A program made the translations under genes and the position numbers. From the NCBI GenBank assembly GCA_020638975.1, contig JACKHN010000026.1, positions 1 through 64,000 of the forward strand: DNA of 64,000 nt, written 5' to 3'. Each line of letters opens with the position of its first letter. The first letter of the stretch is position 1. The notes under the pieces were generated by a model. The model ran no database searches. It had not been told where the DNA came from and saw only the letters and a program-made list of their open reading frames with translations. The stretch comes from Planctomycetaceae bacterium. GTDB lineage: Bacteria > Planctomycetota > Planctomycetia > Pirellulales > Pirellulaceae. Positions 25,041 through 33,738 of this stretch are shown piece by piece.

Positions 25041-26531
25041 TTAGTTGTTCCTGTCAGAGAGCGATGGTACTTCTCGGTTCGTTTCATCGTACAGTCCTTT
25101 GAGGCGAGCGACTATCTCGGGATGCTCCACAGCGACATCACGCTGCTCGCCTGGATCAGATCGCAGATCGAATAGTTGCATTGGCTGCGGTGCGTCGCCG
25201 GATAGCAAGCCAGGATGTTCACTGGGTTGAGGTTGCTCGTACGGCGCAAGAATTGTGACGCCATCCGGGCCACGCGGGTCGATCCAATGCTCGCCAGGTT
25301 TATTGAGTGAAGCGAAGTTGTCGCGAGGAGCGAGTACGTGTAGCTTCCAGCGTTCGTCCCGAACATGTGCCAGCTGTCCACCCCGCTGACCGAAGACCGC
25401 CGAGTGGGGACTCTTCGCGTGGCCTGTCAGCAGCGGCATGATGTCGCTCCCATCGATCACACGATCGGCTGGCAGTTCGATTCCTGCGACTTTCAACGCT
25501 GTCGTAAAGAGATCCATCATCACGGCAGGTGAGGCGTTCGTATGTCCCGCTGGAATCTTTCCAGGCCAGCGTGCGATGCAGGGGACGCGGTAGCCACCTT
25601 CGTACGTGCTGCCTTTCATGCCACGCAGTCCGCCGGTGCTGCCGCCAAACCAGGGGCCGTTGTCGCTGGTGAACACAACGAACGTCTTTTCGTCGATTCC
25701 CAACGCTTTCAGTTTGCCAAGCACTTTGCCCACGCCTGCGTCGAGATCCATCAGCACGTCGCCATACAGCCCCGCGCCGCTTTGCTTGTAGTACTGCTCC
25801 GTGGTTGCCAACGGTTTGTGTGGCATGACGTGAGCAAGGTACAGGAAGAAGGGTTTCGCTCTGTTTCGTTCGATGAAGTCGATGGCTCGCGCTGTATAAC
25901 GCCGAGTGAGCGTGGCCTGTGCCACCGGATACTCAATCGCCTTGGTCCCCTCGATCAATTCCACCGGGCGCATATCGTTGCTGTAGAGGATGCCGAGATA
26001 CTCGTCAAAACCGCGACCGGTCGGCATCTGTTCTGGCCGCTTGTGTCCGAGATGCCACTTGCCAACCATGCCCGTCGCATAGCCAGCCTGCTGACACAAC
26101 TGTGCCAACGTCACCTCATTTGCGGGCAATGCCAACGCGTCCGCAGCAGGCCCACCGTCCGGCGCGGGATTGCCGTTCATACCACAGCGAAAGGGGTATC
26201 GACCTGTAAGCAACGAGGCACGCGTCGGCGCACAGAAGGGCATGGGTGTATTGAAGTGCGTCAACCGCGCGCCCTCTGCAGCCATGCGGTCCAACTGTGG
26301 CGTCCTGAATCTTTCGTGACCATAGCCGCCAAGATCGCCGTACCCCAAGTCGTCGGCAAGAATTAGTATGATATTAGGTACTCGGCTGGATGCGGGTTCT
26401 GATGAATGAATGCAATCGCATAGCGACAAAACTGCCAGTGCAGCTGCAAAGAGGAATGTAGTAATTCGATGTATTACACGTATGTCGAATACATTTCGGC
26501 GTGAACAGCTTGGTTTTGTTTGGATTTGCAC
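25041..26531 (-). CDS. Type I sulfatase, arylsulfatase A-like
   Basis: The 496-residue exported sulfatase has a hydrophobic leader at residues 23-40 (ITTFLFAAALAVLSLCDC, which may be a lipobox-like end). Motifs are NIILILADDLGYGDLGGYG, formylglycine site C100-A-P-T-R-A-S with the usual LLTGRYPFRCG continuation, GKWHLGHKRPEQMP, LAHVMPHKPL and VVFTSDNGPWFGGSTGGLRG. It belongs to the common arylsulfatase A/GALNS-like subgroup and differs clearly from the gene downstream, so the pair may act on two different sulfate positions of one glycan. No promoter could be fixed in the sequence upstream. Confidence 0.92.
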   Translation of the reverse strand: MQIQTKPSCSRRNVFDIRVIHRITTFLFAAALAVLSLCDCIHSSEPASSRVPNIILILADDLGYGDLGGYGHERFRTPQLDRMAAEGARLTHFNTPMPFCAPTRASLLTGRYPFRCGMNGNPAPDGGPAADALALPANEVTLAQLCQQAGYATGMVGKWHLGHKRPEQMPTGRGFDEYLGILYSNDMRPVELIEGTKAIEYPVAQATLTRRYTARAIDFIERNRAKPFFLYLAHVMPHKPLATTEQYYKQSGAGLYGDVLMDLDAGVGKVLGKLKALGIDEKTFVVFTSDNGPWFGGSTGGLRGMKGSTYEGGYRVPCIARWPGKIPAGHTNASPAVMMDLFTTALKVAGIELPADRVIDGSDIMPLLTGHAKSPHSAVFGQRGGQLAHVRDERWKLHVLAPRDNFASLNKPGEHWIDPRGPDGVTILAPYEQPQPSEHPGLLSGDAPQPMQLFDLRSDPGEQRDVAVEHPEIVARLKGLYDETNREVPSLSDRNN

Positions 26532-27108
26532 TTCGAGTCCTCCGATGTGTGGCGGCCCTCAGTATTGGTAGCAGAGATGACGCGGTCAACAGAAGTTGCC
26601 CCCAAACGCAGTTCACCCATATTGCGAGTTTGGCCACGGCGCGTTGAACAATCCTTGGGGACTGATATTCCTTGATAGTGATCACTTTGGCCCTGACTTT
26701 TCCTGGTGTTCGAGTTTGCAAGAACTGTTTGAGGAATGGTTCGCCTGAGGGTAGGTTGCGGCGACCTACAGCGGTGCGACCCTTGATCTGCCGCACTACA
26801 AGAGCGAACACAGGCGAGTTCAATTCTAACAACCGATGTGTCAGAATGGTTCTCAGTTGCTCGACGTTTCTGCTTTGCTCAACGCGGCGTCTGGCCGCCA
26901 ACACTCATTCGTAGTCGAACCAAATGTGTAATCCCGATATCGCGGCAGTCCACCGGTACATGGCCTATGGCAGCGATGGCGCATCAGCGGTTCGTGGGCT
27001 CCGCGCGGCAGATACGACGACCTTGCCTCCTCCTCCTCGGCGAGTCGTTGCAGAGGACCTGCGGGATTTCCAAGCGTGGCGCGATCCTCATGTAGTGGGG
27101 CCAAAGCG
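26532..27108. other. Intergenic, no gene recognised
   Basis: About 580 bp between divergent genes. Short open frames on both strands show no domain, no good ribosome binding site and mixed composition. It should hold the promoter of the sulfatase pair on the minus strand and of the small genes on the plus strand, but no clear elements were seen. Confidence 0.4.
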
Positions 27109-27447
27109 ATGAACGAGTCCGATTGGCCCTTCGTGTGTTTCCACCATGCTTCGCTCAGCGACTTCATGCGTTTCTGGGAAAAATTGTATTCCGGCTATGG
27201 TGAGGAGTTCTACCAAGAACGCATCGGTCACCCTTTGACTGAAAAACGGATCGCTAAATGGTTCGTTTGGAAGAATGGCATGGGACTATCAACGAAGAAG
27301 GCCGAGACAATCCGCCGCTATCTTTCTCTCGATGAACACCTTAGCCGCGACACAAGCACGGAAACCATCGTGCGTATTTCACCCATTTCAAAATCTGCGA
27401 CCAACGGCAAGTGGATCGGGCGCTATGGAGCTTCGGGCGGTTCCTGA
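27109..27447 (+). CDS. Small hypothetical protein
   Basis: A 112-residue open frame starts at ATG (MNESDWPFVCFHHASLSDFM). It is rich in aromatic and basic residues, with AKWFVWKNGMGLSTKKAE in the middle and a Gly/Ser-ending C-terminus. It has no signal peptide, transmembrane segment or recognised domain. It precedes the DUF6489 gene on the same strand with a 78-bp gap. The amino-acid make-up is plausible for a real protein, but the evidence is thin, and it could be a non-coding open frame. Confidence 0.35.
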   Translation: MNESDWPFVCFHHASLSDFMRFWEKLYSGYGEEFYQERIGHPLTEKRIAKWFVWKNGMGLSTKKAETIRRYLSLDEHLSRDTSTETIVRISPISKSATNGKWIGRYGASGGS

Positions 27448-27525
27448 GAACAGAATACTCACGCATTTCGCACTCATGTCCGGGTGCGGAACGGACACAC
27501 TAGGTGCAATAAAAGGAACTTTCAC

Positions 27526-27780
27526 TTGAAGATCACAATCGATATCGACTGTACACCGGAAGAGGCTCGAAGGTACATGGGGCTCCCCGATGTCGCACCC
27601 ATGCAAGAGGCAATGCTCAAAGAAATGCAAGAACAGATGATGGCTAACATTTCTTCGATGCAACCTACCGAGATCATGAAGACCTGGTTGCCGATGGGGC
27701 TTGAGAGTTGGATGGAAATGCAGAAACAGATATGGGCTCGGATGACATCGATTGGTACGCCGAACGACAATCACTCGTAG
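27526..27780 (+). CDS. DUF6489 family small protein
   Basis: This 84-residue protein is read from a TTG start with AAAGGAA 9 bp upstream; the family begins exactly here (L/M-K-I-T-I-D-I-D-C-TPEEARRYMGL). The rest matches the family pattern: PDVAPMQEAMLKEMQEQM, then an amphipathic helix with KTWLPMGLESWMEMQKQIW. It is Met- and Gln-rich, predicted helical and without a signal. The family is known to me mainly from proteobacteria, where it resembles small poly-hydroxyalkanoate/phasin-region proteins; its function is unsettled. A proteobacterial origin would suggest transfer, but this needs a search. Confidence 0.65.
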   Translation: MKITIDIDCTPEEARRYMGLPDVAPMQEAMLKEMQEQMMANISSMQPTEIMKTWLPMGLESWMEMQKQIWARMTSIGTPNDNHS

Positions 27781-27908
27781 GTGTGGTGAGATTCTTGCGC
27801 CTCCGCAACTAGTTTATCCTTGAGTAGGCAACCGTTCGCTGGACATAAGACCGCCACCCAATTCAATTCGGAACACGACATCTAACGATAGCTCGCTGGT
27901 GAGTAGTT

Positions 27909-28253
27909 ATGACGACTGACAACGATCCATTGGCCACCATAAAAATGGAACTTTTGGAGCTCGAAGGAGAACTGACGCGTCGCTTGCAGAAGATGGATCG
28001 CTCGGACAGCCGTCCGAAGATGGACGGCGCGGTCGGTCGCCTTACCTTTATGGACGAGTTTCAGCAACATCAGATGTCTGAGCACGGTCGTCGGAATGTT
28101 GAGGCTCAACTTGGTCGTGTTCATGCAGCGTTGGCGCGAGTCACGGACGGCACGTACGGGAAGTGTGTCCGTTGCGGCCTCGACATCCCACCGGAGCGAT
28201 TGGAATTCATGCCTGAGGCGGCGTACTGCGTCCAATGCCACAGCCGCGTGTAG
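27909..28253 (+). CDS. TraR/DksA family zinc-finger protein
   Basis: The 114-residue protein has an N-terminal coiled-coil helix pair and a C-terminal zinc finger with C86-x2-C89-x17-C107-x2-C110 (GKCVRCGLDIPPERL and YCVQCHSRV). This is the DksA/TraR C4 finger. Length is shorter than E. coli DksA (151 residues) and the tip of the coiled coil (RRNVEAQLGRVHAALARV) lacks the canonical DxxDxA acidic motif. It may therefore be a diverged RNA-polymerase secondary-channel factor or a general DksA-like stress protein rather than a true ppGpp cofactor. It stands alone, 128 bp after the DUF6489 gene. Confidence 0.85.
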   Translation: MTTDNDPLATIKMELLELEGELTRRLQKMDRSDSRPKMDGAVGRLTFMDEFQQHQMSEHGRRNVEAQLGRVHAALARVTDGTYGKCVRCGLDIPPERLEFMPEAAYCVQCHSRV

Positions 28254-28357
28254 TTCGGCCTGCCGTTCCAGGAAACTTGGTCGCGAACAGGTCAGGATGT
28301 GTCTGTTCGCTTGCATTGCTCTCGTACGACAGACACTATTGGGGAACCTGTTATCGC

Positions 28358-28363
28358 TATAAT
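28358..28363 (+). promoter_or_regulatory. Candidate -10 element upstream of the glycosidase gene
   Basis: TATAAT is present with an ACTATT hexamer 17 bp upstream (28335-28340), a weak -35. It lies about 140 bp before the glycosidase start codon. The surrounding CTATAATCGCT recurs in front of the large exported protein at 63.6 kb. The evidence is only the -10 match. Confidence 0.3.
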
Positions 28364-28504
28364 CGCTGGCTACGGTGCTGCGGATATGATGTCAGAAGCC
28401 CTGGTCCGTTGATTCGACTTTAATGTATCCGAAGGACATCGACTGAGCTGGCCTACCAAATCCTTTACTAACAACTTCAGTTCCCCTTTAGAAGTGAGAG
28501 CATC

Positions 28505-29986
28505 ATGCAGCCATGTTCCACCACCGGCCCCGTCCTTACCGCATGGCTATCGACGTTGGCCTTGCTGTCAACTGTCTTGGTGACCGCGTCGGTCGCCGAC
28601 GAATCGGCTTCTCAGTTCATTGCACTCCACTCCGAAAATCCGCATTACTTCTTGTGGCGGTCCGAGCCGACGATCCTCGTCACGTCAGGCGAACACTACG
28701 GCGCAGTCCTGAACCTCGACTTCGACTACGTTGCGTACCTCGACGAGTTACAAAGACGCGGTTTGAATCACACGCGAGTGTTTTCCGGTGTTTATCGCGA
28801 GAACTCTGGAGCGTTTAAGATCACCGAAAACACGCTCGCGCCGCTACCGAATCGCCATATCTCACCGTGGGCTCGCAGCACACAACCTGGTAACCACGCA
28901 GGCGGCAATCGCTTCGACTTGACCAAGTGGGACGCGGCCTACTTCGAGCGGATGAAGGATTTTCTCACCCAAGCCGCTTGCCGTGGAATCGTCGTCGAGT
29001 TGACACTGTTCTGCCCGATGTACCGCGACGACATGTGGGACGATTGTCCTATGAACGCTGGCAACAACGTCAACAACATCGGGCGATGTCCTCGGGACGA
29101 AGTGTACACGCTCGAGCACCGCGACCTACTTGATGCACAGTTAGCCGTCACGCGGAAGATCGTCAGCGAACTGCGGGATTTCGGCAATCTCTACTACGAA
29201 GTGTGCAACGAGCCGTACTTTGGCGGTGTAACGATGGAGTGGCAGCACGCGATTGTCGACGCGATCGTCGAAACAGAAAAGGACTTCTCACAACGGCATT
29301 TGATATCGTTAAACATCGCCAACGGGCGCGCGAAAGTCGAAAGCCCGCATCCCGCAGTTTCCATCTTCAACTTCCACTACTGCGTGCCGCCGAACACGGT
29401 GGCGATGAACTATGGTTTGAATAAAGTGATTGGCGAAAATGAGACGGGGTTTCGTGGTCGCGACGACGTTTTGTACCGTACCGAAGCCTGGGATTTTCTG
29501 TTGGCCGGCGGGGGGTTGTACAACAATCTTGACTATTCCTTCACCGCCAGTCATCCCGCCGGAACGCTGCGAGACTACGAATCGCCGGGCGGCGGTAGTG
29601 TTGAGTTGAGGAAACAACTGGGCATTCTCAAGCAGTCTCTCGACGGATTCGACTTCATCCACATGCAGCCAGACACGATGACCGTCCGCCGGGTCTCACC
29701 GGAACTTACGACGAGCGTACTGTCCCGACAGGGACAAGCGTACGTGATCTACATGCACGTGCCCTTGCCTAACAAACCGAAGCGTTTGAAAGATCATCTT
29801 CGCGAGGATGTCGAAGCCACGCTGACGATGGATCTGCCGAGCGGAAACTACACGGTGCAGTGGTTGAATCCAGTCAGCGGAGTGGTGGAGCGAACCGGTC
29901 ATGTTCAACATAACGGCGGCCAACTTGATCTCCATTCACCACGATTCTCGAACGACATTGCGATCCAAGTAGGGCGACAACCGTGA
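28505..29986 (+). CDS. Secreted TIM-barrel glycoside hydrolase-like protein
   Basis: The 493-residue protein has a signal peptide (residues 11-31, ending VTASVADE). A TIM-barrel of about 340 residues follows, starting with NPHYFLWRSEPTILVTSGEHYG. The likely acid/base Glu is E236 in YYEVCNEPYFGG, and a Glu candidate for the nucleophile lies in GENETG (E311/E313), the spacing used by clan A glycosidases of the GH5/GH39/putative-cellulase kind. A C-terminal beta domain ends with a strand-rich segment (EATLTMDLPSGNYTVQWLNP). It probably acts on an external polysaccharide and fits the sulfatases around it. I cannot name the family number with certainty. Confidence 0.7.
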   Translation: MQPCSTTGPVLTAWLSTLALLSTVLVTASVADESASQFIALHSENPHYFLWRSEPTILVTSGEHYGAVLNLDFDYVAYLDELQRRGLNHTRVFSGVYRENSGAFKITENTLAPLPNRHISPWARSTQPGNHAGGNRFDLTKWDAAYFERMKDFLTQAACRGIVVELTLFCPMYRDDMWDDCPMNAGNNVNNIGRCPRDEVYTLEHRDLLDAQLAVTRKIVSELRDFGNLYYEVCNEPYFGGVTMEWQHAIVDAIVETEKDFSQRHLISLNIANGRAKVESPHPAVSIFNFHYCVPPNTVAMNYGLNKVIGENETGFRGRDDVLYRTEAWDFLLAGGGLYNNLDYSFTASHPAGTLRDYESPGGGSVELRKQLGILKQSLDGFDFIHMQPDTMTVRRVSPELTTSVLSRQGQAYVIYMHVPLPNKPKRLKDHLREDVEATLTMDLPSGNYTVQWLNPVSGVVERTGHVQHNGGQLDLHSPRFSNDIAIQVGRQP

Positions 29987-30033
29987 TGGAGCTCCGTGTT
30001 TGACTCGATGCTGAGTCGCGTCGTTACGTCCGT

Positions 30034-31482
30034 CTATTTGTCCGCTTTGCTTTTCTTTTTCGGAGCAGTGATCAGGATCTCGCTGTTGCCTTGTGGGACT
30101 GTCCGCGCTGATGAGAAAAGCTGTCGCATCTCACGACTAACGACAGGGTGAGCGGTGGACACGTCATGTTCTTCGGCGATGTCCGAGGAAAGGTCGAAGA
30201 GTTCAAACTTCGTACGTGCGGGATCGCCGACGTATTGGAGGTGAGCTTTCCAGTTGCCTTTACGGATCGCTTGCCAGCCCGATTTGCCGGAGGTTTCCCA
30301 GTACAGATAGTCGTGCTGTCTCTGTTGGCCGCGCCCCAACAGTGTCGGCAGAAAGCTGATGCCATCGATCCCGGCGGGCACGTCAACGCCGGCCAACTCG
30401 GCCGCGGTCGGCCACACATCCCAATGAGCCGACAGATGATTTGTTTCCGAATGCTTCGCGATTTTTCCCGGCCAGCGAGCGATCATCGGGCAGCGGATTC
30501 CGCCGTCGTACAGCTCGAACTTGATGCCTCGATAAGGCCCGTTGCCATCGAAGAACTTGGGATCGGCTCCACCGGCGGAAGTCGGGCCGTTGTCGCTGCT
30601 GAAGACAACCAGCGTATTCTCCGCTAGGCCGAGTTCATCGACCAGGTCGACGATCTGTCCCACGCTGCGGTCGAGTCGCGAGACCATGCCTGCAAAGGCG
30701 GCATGCGGTGTCTGCTGGTGGGTGTAGTGCTGGCCGCCCGGAGTGCCATAAGGCTCGGTCTCTTCGATCTTGCCGATCCACGGTTTCAAGTCGTCCTCCG
30801 GCACATCCAGATCGACGTGTACCAGCGTGAAAGGAACGTACAGGAAGAAAGGCGCGTCTCGGTGGTCACGAATGAACTGCAACGCTTCGCGAGTGAACTC
30901 GTCGTGGCTGTAGTGCGTGCGTTTTACCGGGTTGTCCGGATAAGGGATCTTCTGGTCATTGCGCCACAAGAAGGGCGGATAATGGTGGTGAGCGTTGGAT
31001 TGATTCAGGTAGCCGAAGAACAGGTCGAACCCTTGTTGCCAGGGAACACCGGTAGTGCCCGCTTCGCCGACACCCCACTTGCCGATCGCGCCGGTCTGAT
31101 AGCCGGCGGATTTCAGCATCTCGGCGATCGTCAGGTCTTCTGGCAACAGTGGTCCATGGCCGTTCTTGCGAACGCGCGTGTGCCCCGTGTGCTGGCCGGT
31201 CATCAGGCAACTTCGCGTCGGAGCGCACATCGCGGCACCCGAGTAGTGCTCGGTGAAACGCATGCCTTCTGCAGCCAACTGGTCGATCCGCGGCGTCTTC
31301 AACAGCTGTTGGCCGTAGCAGCCGACATCACCAATCCCGAGGTCGTCGGCTAGGATGTAAACGATGTTGGGTCGCTGCGGAACCTTTGCGAAGGACACTG
31401 ATTGACCGGAGCCCAATAAGCACACAAACAAGGCGAAAGCCGCTGCGCGAAAGGCAGTCACGCGACATGGACGTTGGGCCAT
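30034..31482 (-). CDS. Type I sulfatase, arylsulfatase A-like
   Basis: The 482-residue exported sulfatase has a signal peptide (residues 8-32, ending SVSFAK). Motifs are NIVYILADDLGIGDVGCYG, formylglycine site C86-A-P-T-R-S-C-L-M-T-G, GKWGVGEAG (GKWG in place of GKWH), and FTLVHVDLDVPE. VVFSSDNGPTSAGGADPKFF comes next, followed by RGIKFELYDGGIRCPMIARWPG. It ends with a basic tail (APKKKSKADK). The pattern fits arylsulfatase A/GALNS-type enzymes with a C-terminal Lys-rich tail. It is encoded directly downstream of the broken sulfatase on the same strand, 73 bp apart. Confidence 0.9.
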   Translation of the reverse strand: MAQRPCRVTAFRAAAFALFVCLLGSGQSVSFAKVPQRPNIVYILADDLGIGDVGCYGQQLLKTPRIDQLAAEGMRFTEHYSGAAMCAPTRSCLMTGQHTGHTRVRKNGHGPLLPEDLTIAEMLKSAGYQTGAIGKWGVGEAGTTGVPWQQGFDLFFGYLNQSNAHHHYPPFLWRNDQKIPYPDNPVKRTHYSHDEFTREALQFIRDHRDAPFFLYVPFTLVHVDLDVPEDDLKPWIGKIEETEPYGTPGGQHYTHQQTPHAAFAGMVSRLDRSVGQIVDLVDELGLAENTLVVFSSDNGPTSAGGADPKFFDGNGPYRGIKFELYDGGIRCPMIARWPGKIAKHSETNHLSAHWDVWPTAAELAGVDVPAGIDGISFLPTLLGRGQQRQHDYLYWETSGKSGWQAIRKGNWKAHLQYVGDPARTKFELFDLSSDIAEEHDVSTAHPVVSREMRQLFSSARTVPQGNSEILITAPKKKSKADK

Positions 31483-31554
31483 CAGATGATTCCGTTTGTC
31501 GTTAGTTTTTAACAGCGCGCTTTTGAACAGCGTACTGAAGTACAGCGATGGGCA

Positions 31555-33106
31555 TCATTCACTTGCCAACGCGTTCGCGACGGGAGGCAGCGAATCGACC
31601 ATCTTTGCTCCGGTTCGTTTCAGTTCCGCGATCGCGGCGGCGCGCAGCTTCTTCACCGTCGCGGAATGTTGCGGATCGAAGGCGAGGTTCGTCAGTTCCT
31701 CGGGGTCGGCCAGCAGGTCGTAAAGTTCTTCCGGTTCGTTTGCTTCCAACGTGCGAATGTACTTGTACCGGCCTTCGGCGATCATGACGTACCAGGGAAC
31801 GCCGCTCTTGTGCCGGTTGCCGGGCGGCGCGGGGACGGTGTCGCAGTTGGCGCCGAACTGGTCCGCCGTGAAGGTCGTCATGGTCGTGGGCCCATTGGGC
31901 GTCAGGGTCCTTGAGCAGCGGCGTGAGGTCATGTCCGTGCATGGCCCACGGCAGTTCCAGACCGGCGAAGCGAAAAAACGTGGGCGGTAAATCCGTGCCG
32001 CCCACCGGCGTGCGACAGACCTTGCCTTCGGGCAGCGTGCCGGGCATCGAGATGATCAGTGGCGAGCGGATGTTGGCGTCGTACGGCGCAAGCAAGCAGC
32101 GCGGAAACCGTGGTGTCCCCAAGCGTAGCCTTGATCGGTACCGTCAGCACGACGAGGGTGTTTTCAAGCTGGCCGGACTGCTCCAGCGCCGCCAACACCT
32201 GGCCGATTCCTTCATCCAGCGCCCGCACCGCTTGATGGTATTGCCGCGACCATTGGGAGAGGTTGCGGCCTCGATCGCGCTCGAAGTCGTCGCCCACCTC
32301 GCTGCCGATCGCCTTGTCGCTGAGCACCGGCTCGCCATCCGGCCCCTTCTCCCACGCGGCGATCTTTTGCATGTAGCCGGGTTTGCCGAGCCGAGGTGGA
32401 TAGATGTCGGTAAGCGTGGCGACGGTTGCTCCCGCGTAGTCCTGCAAGTGCCGCTCGGTACCGGCAGGTAGGGAGCGTGCACGCCGCCATAGCACAGCCA
32501 CAGATACCACGGCTTGTCCGGATCGCGATGCTGGCCCTGAATATAGTCGACGGCCCAGCGCGTGTAGTTGTCCGTTGAATAACCGGGTACGACTTTCGGC
32601 TCGCCGCCGTTGATCTCCAGGAGCTGGTCGTAGTAGTAGTTCGGCGCGTTGGCGGGATACTTTGGCCGGTTCCATACGATCTGATAATCCCAGTCGCGAC
32701 CGAAGCCCGAGTCGCGGCCCGAGTGCCATTTGCCGATGTGTGCGGTGTGGTAGCCATGTTGCCGGAAGACAGCCGGCCAGAAGGGACATGGGCGGGATCA
32801 TACTCGCTGCCCGGGTACTCGCCTTCCATTCGCATGGTTTGCGCCGTGCTGATGGTGGCCCGTGAGCATTGCCACGCGCGACGGCATGCACCACGTGCCG
32901 ATATAAGCATGTGTGAACCGCACGCCCCGCGCCGCGAGCCGATCGATATGCGGCGTCCGCGCCCACGATTCGGCGTGATCGTAGCAGGACACGGTACGAT
33001 AGGAGTGATCGTCGGTATAAATGAACAGAACGTTCGGACTCTTCGCCGCCAGCGACCCGCCGCTTAGCAGCGCAAGCGCCGTGACGACTTGCAATAGAAT
33101 TCTCAT
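31555..33106 (-). pseudogene. Sulfatase broken by at least four frameshifts
   Basis: The frame opens with a signal peptide (MRILLQVVTALALLSGGSLA) and NVLFIYTDDHSY, then a formylglycine site C-M-P-S-R. It shifts near 32,850 (after HHQHGANHANG) and again near 32,783 (VPSGRLSS should read VPFWPAVFRQHGYHTAHIGK). Further shifts fall around 32,490, 32,130-32,100 and 31,880. Every fragment can be stitched into one normal sulfatase: HIGKWHSGRDSG, LAPYDANIRSPLIISM and ADPEELTNLAFDPQHS are all recognisable. Each shift is a one- or two-base change, often at a short run of one base. Either the gene decays or the sequence contains errors. Its GC content looks higher than that of its neighbours. Confidence 0.8.
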
Positions 33107-33738
33107 GGTGGACGCGTCCCTATTTACTTGATCACTTCATCACTCGATCACTGGTCTTGGTCGAAGCTGACAATGCGGTCCCGGCATGATCGCCGCAATC
33201 ACAACGCGGCACGCCACCGGATCGCGAGCCCATGATACCACCGTCCGACTGGCCCTGGTATCGATTCAAGAACAGTTTGGACAGTTTGCGTTACAAAGTG
33301 GCGCTGTCCAACGAGGCTGAGCATGCAATGGTGTCGAATAACACCACGTCGATGAATCCGGTGCGCAGGAACCCGTCATGAGCCAGACGTCCACGTCCAC
33401 GGTGTCTCGGATCGAGCGTGCTCCTGGCCCGCCGAACCGCGCGCTCAGGACATATCCTTCTCGGCAGCCTATCGCGCGTTCAACGTGGTTCGGTGTGTCG
33501 GTCCCAGGTAGTTTGGGAACAGCCCATTGCGAACTCACGGACACGCCCAGGTGAGCGCACAGGAATGCAGCCGTTGCGCGGACCGGATATGATCATCAAT
33601 TGTGCGCGACACCGGTAAATCTGGTAAATGGGGGACACCCATTTGTGAATTAAGAATTTCGGTAACACTTCAGCCGAGTGAAGTTGATCTAGGTGAAAAT
33701 GGTGAATGAAGTTATGACCATAGCATCTGTGATGTGGC
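33107..33738. other. Intergenic, no gene recognised
   Basis: About 630 bp between the broken sulfatase and the IS66 remnant. Short open frames have no recognisable domain. Apart from a small inverted repeat at 33,626-33,644 nothing stands out; it may be the remains of older insertions. Confidence 0.4.
33626..33644. repeat. Small inverted repeat AAATGGG-GGACA-CCCATTT
   Basis: A perfect 7-bp stem with a 5-base loop, about 95 bp upstream of the transposase start. It resembles the GGGGACA-type hairpins scattered in planctomycete genomes, and may also mark an end of the inserted element. No matching terminal copy was identified on the far side. Confidence 0.4.

Noticed and set aside
25542..26366. 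274-residue open frame on the + strand
   Set aside because: Antisense shadow of the sulfatase gene, which has its full set of motifs on the other strand.
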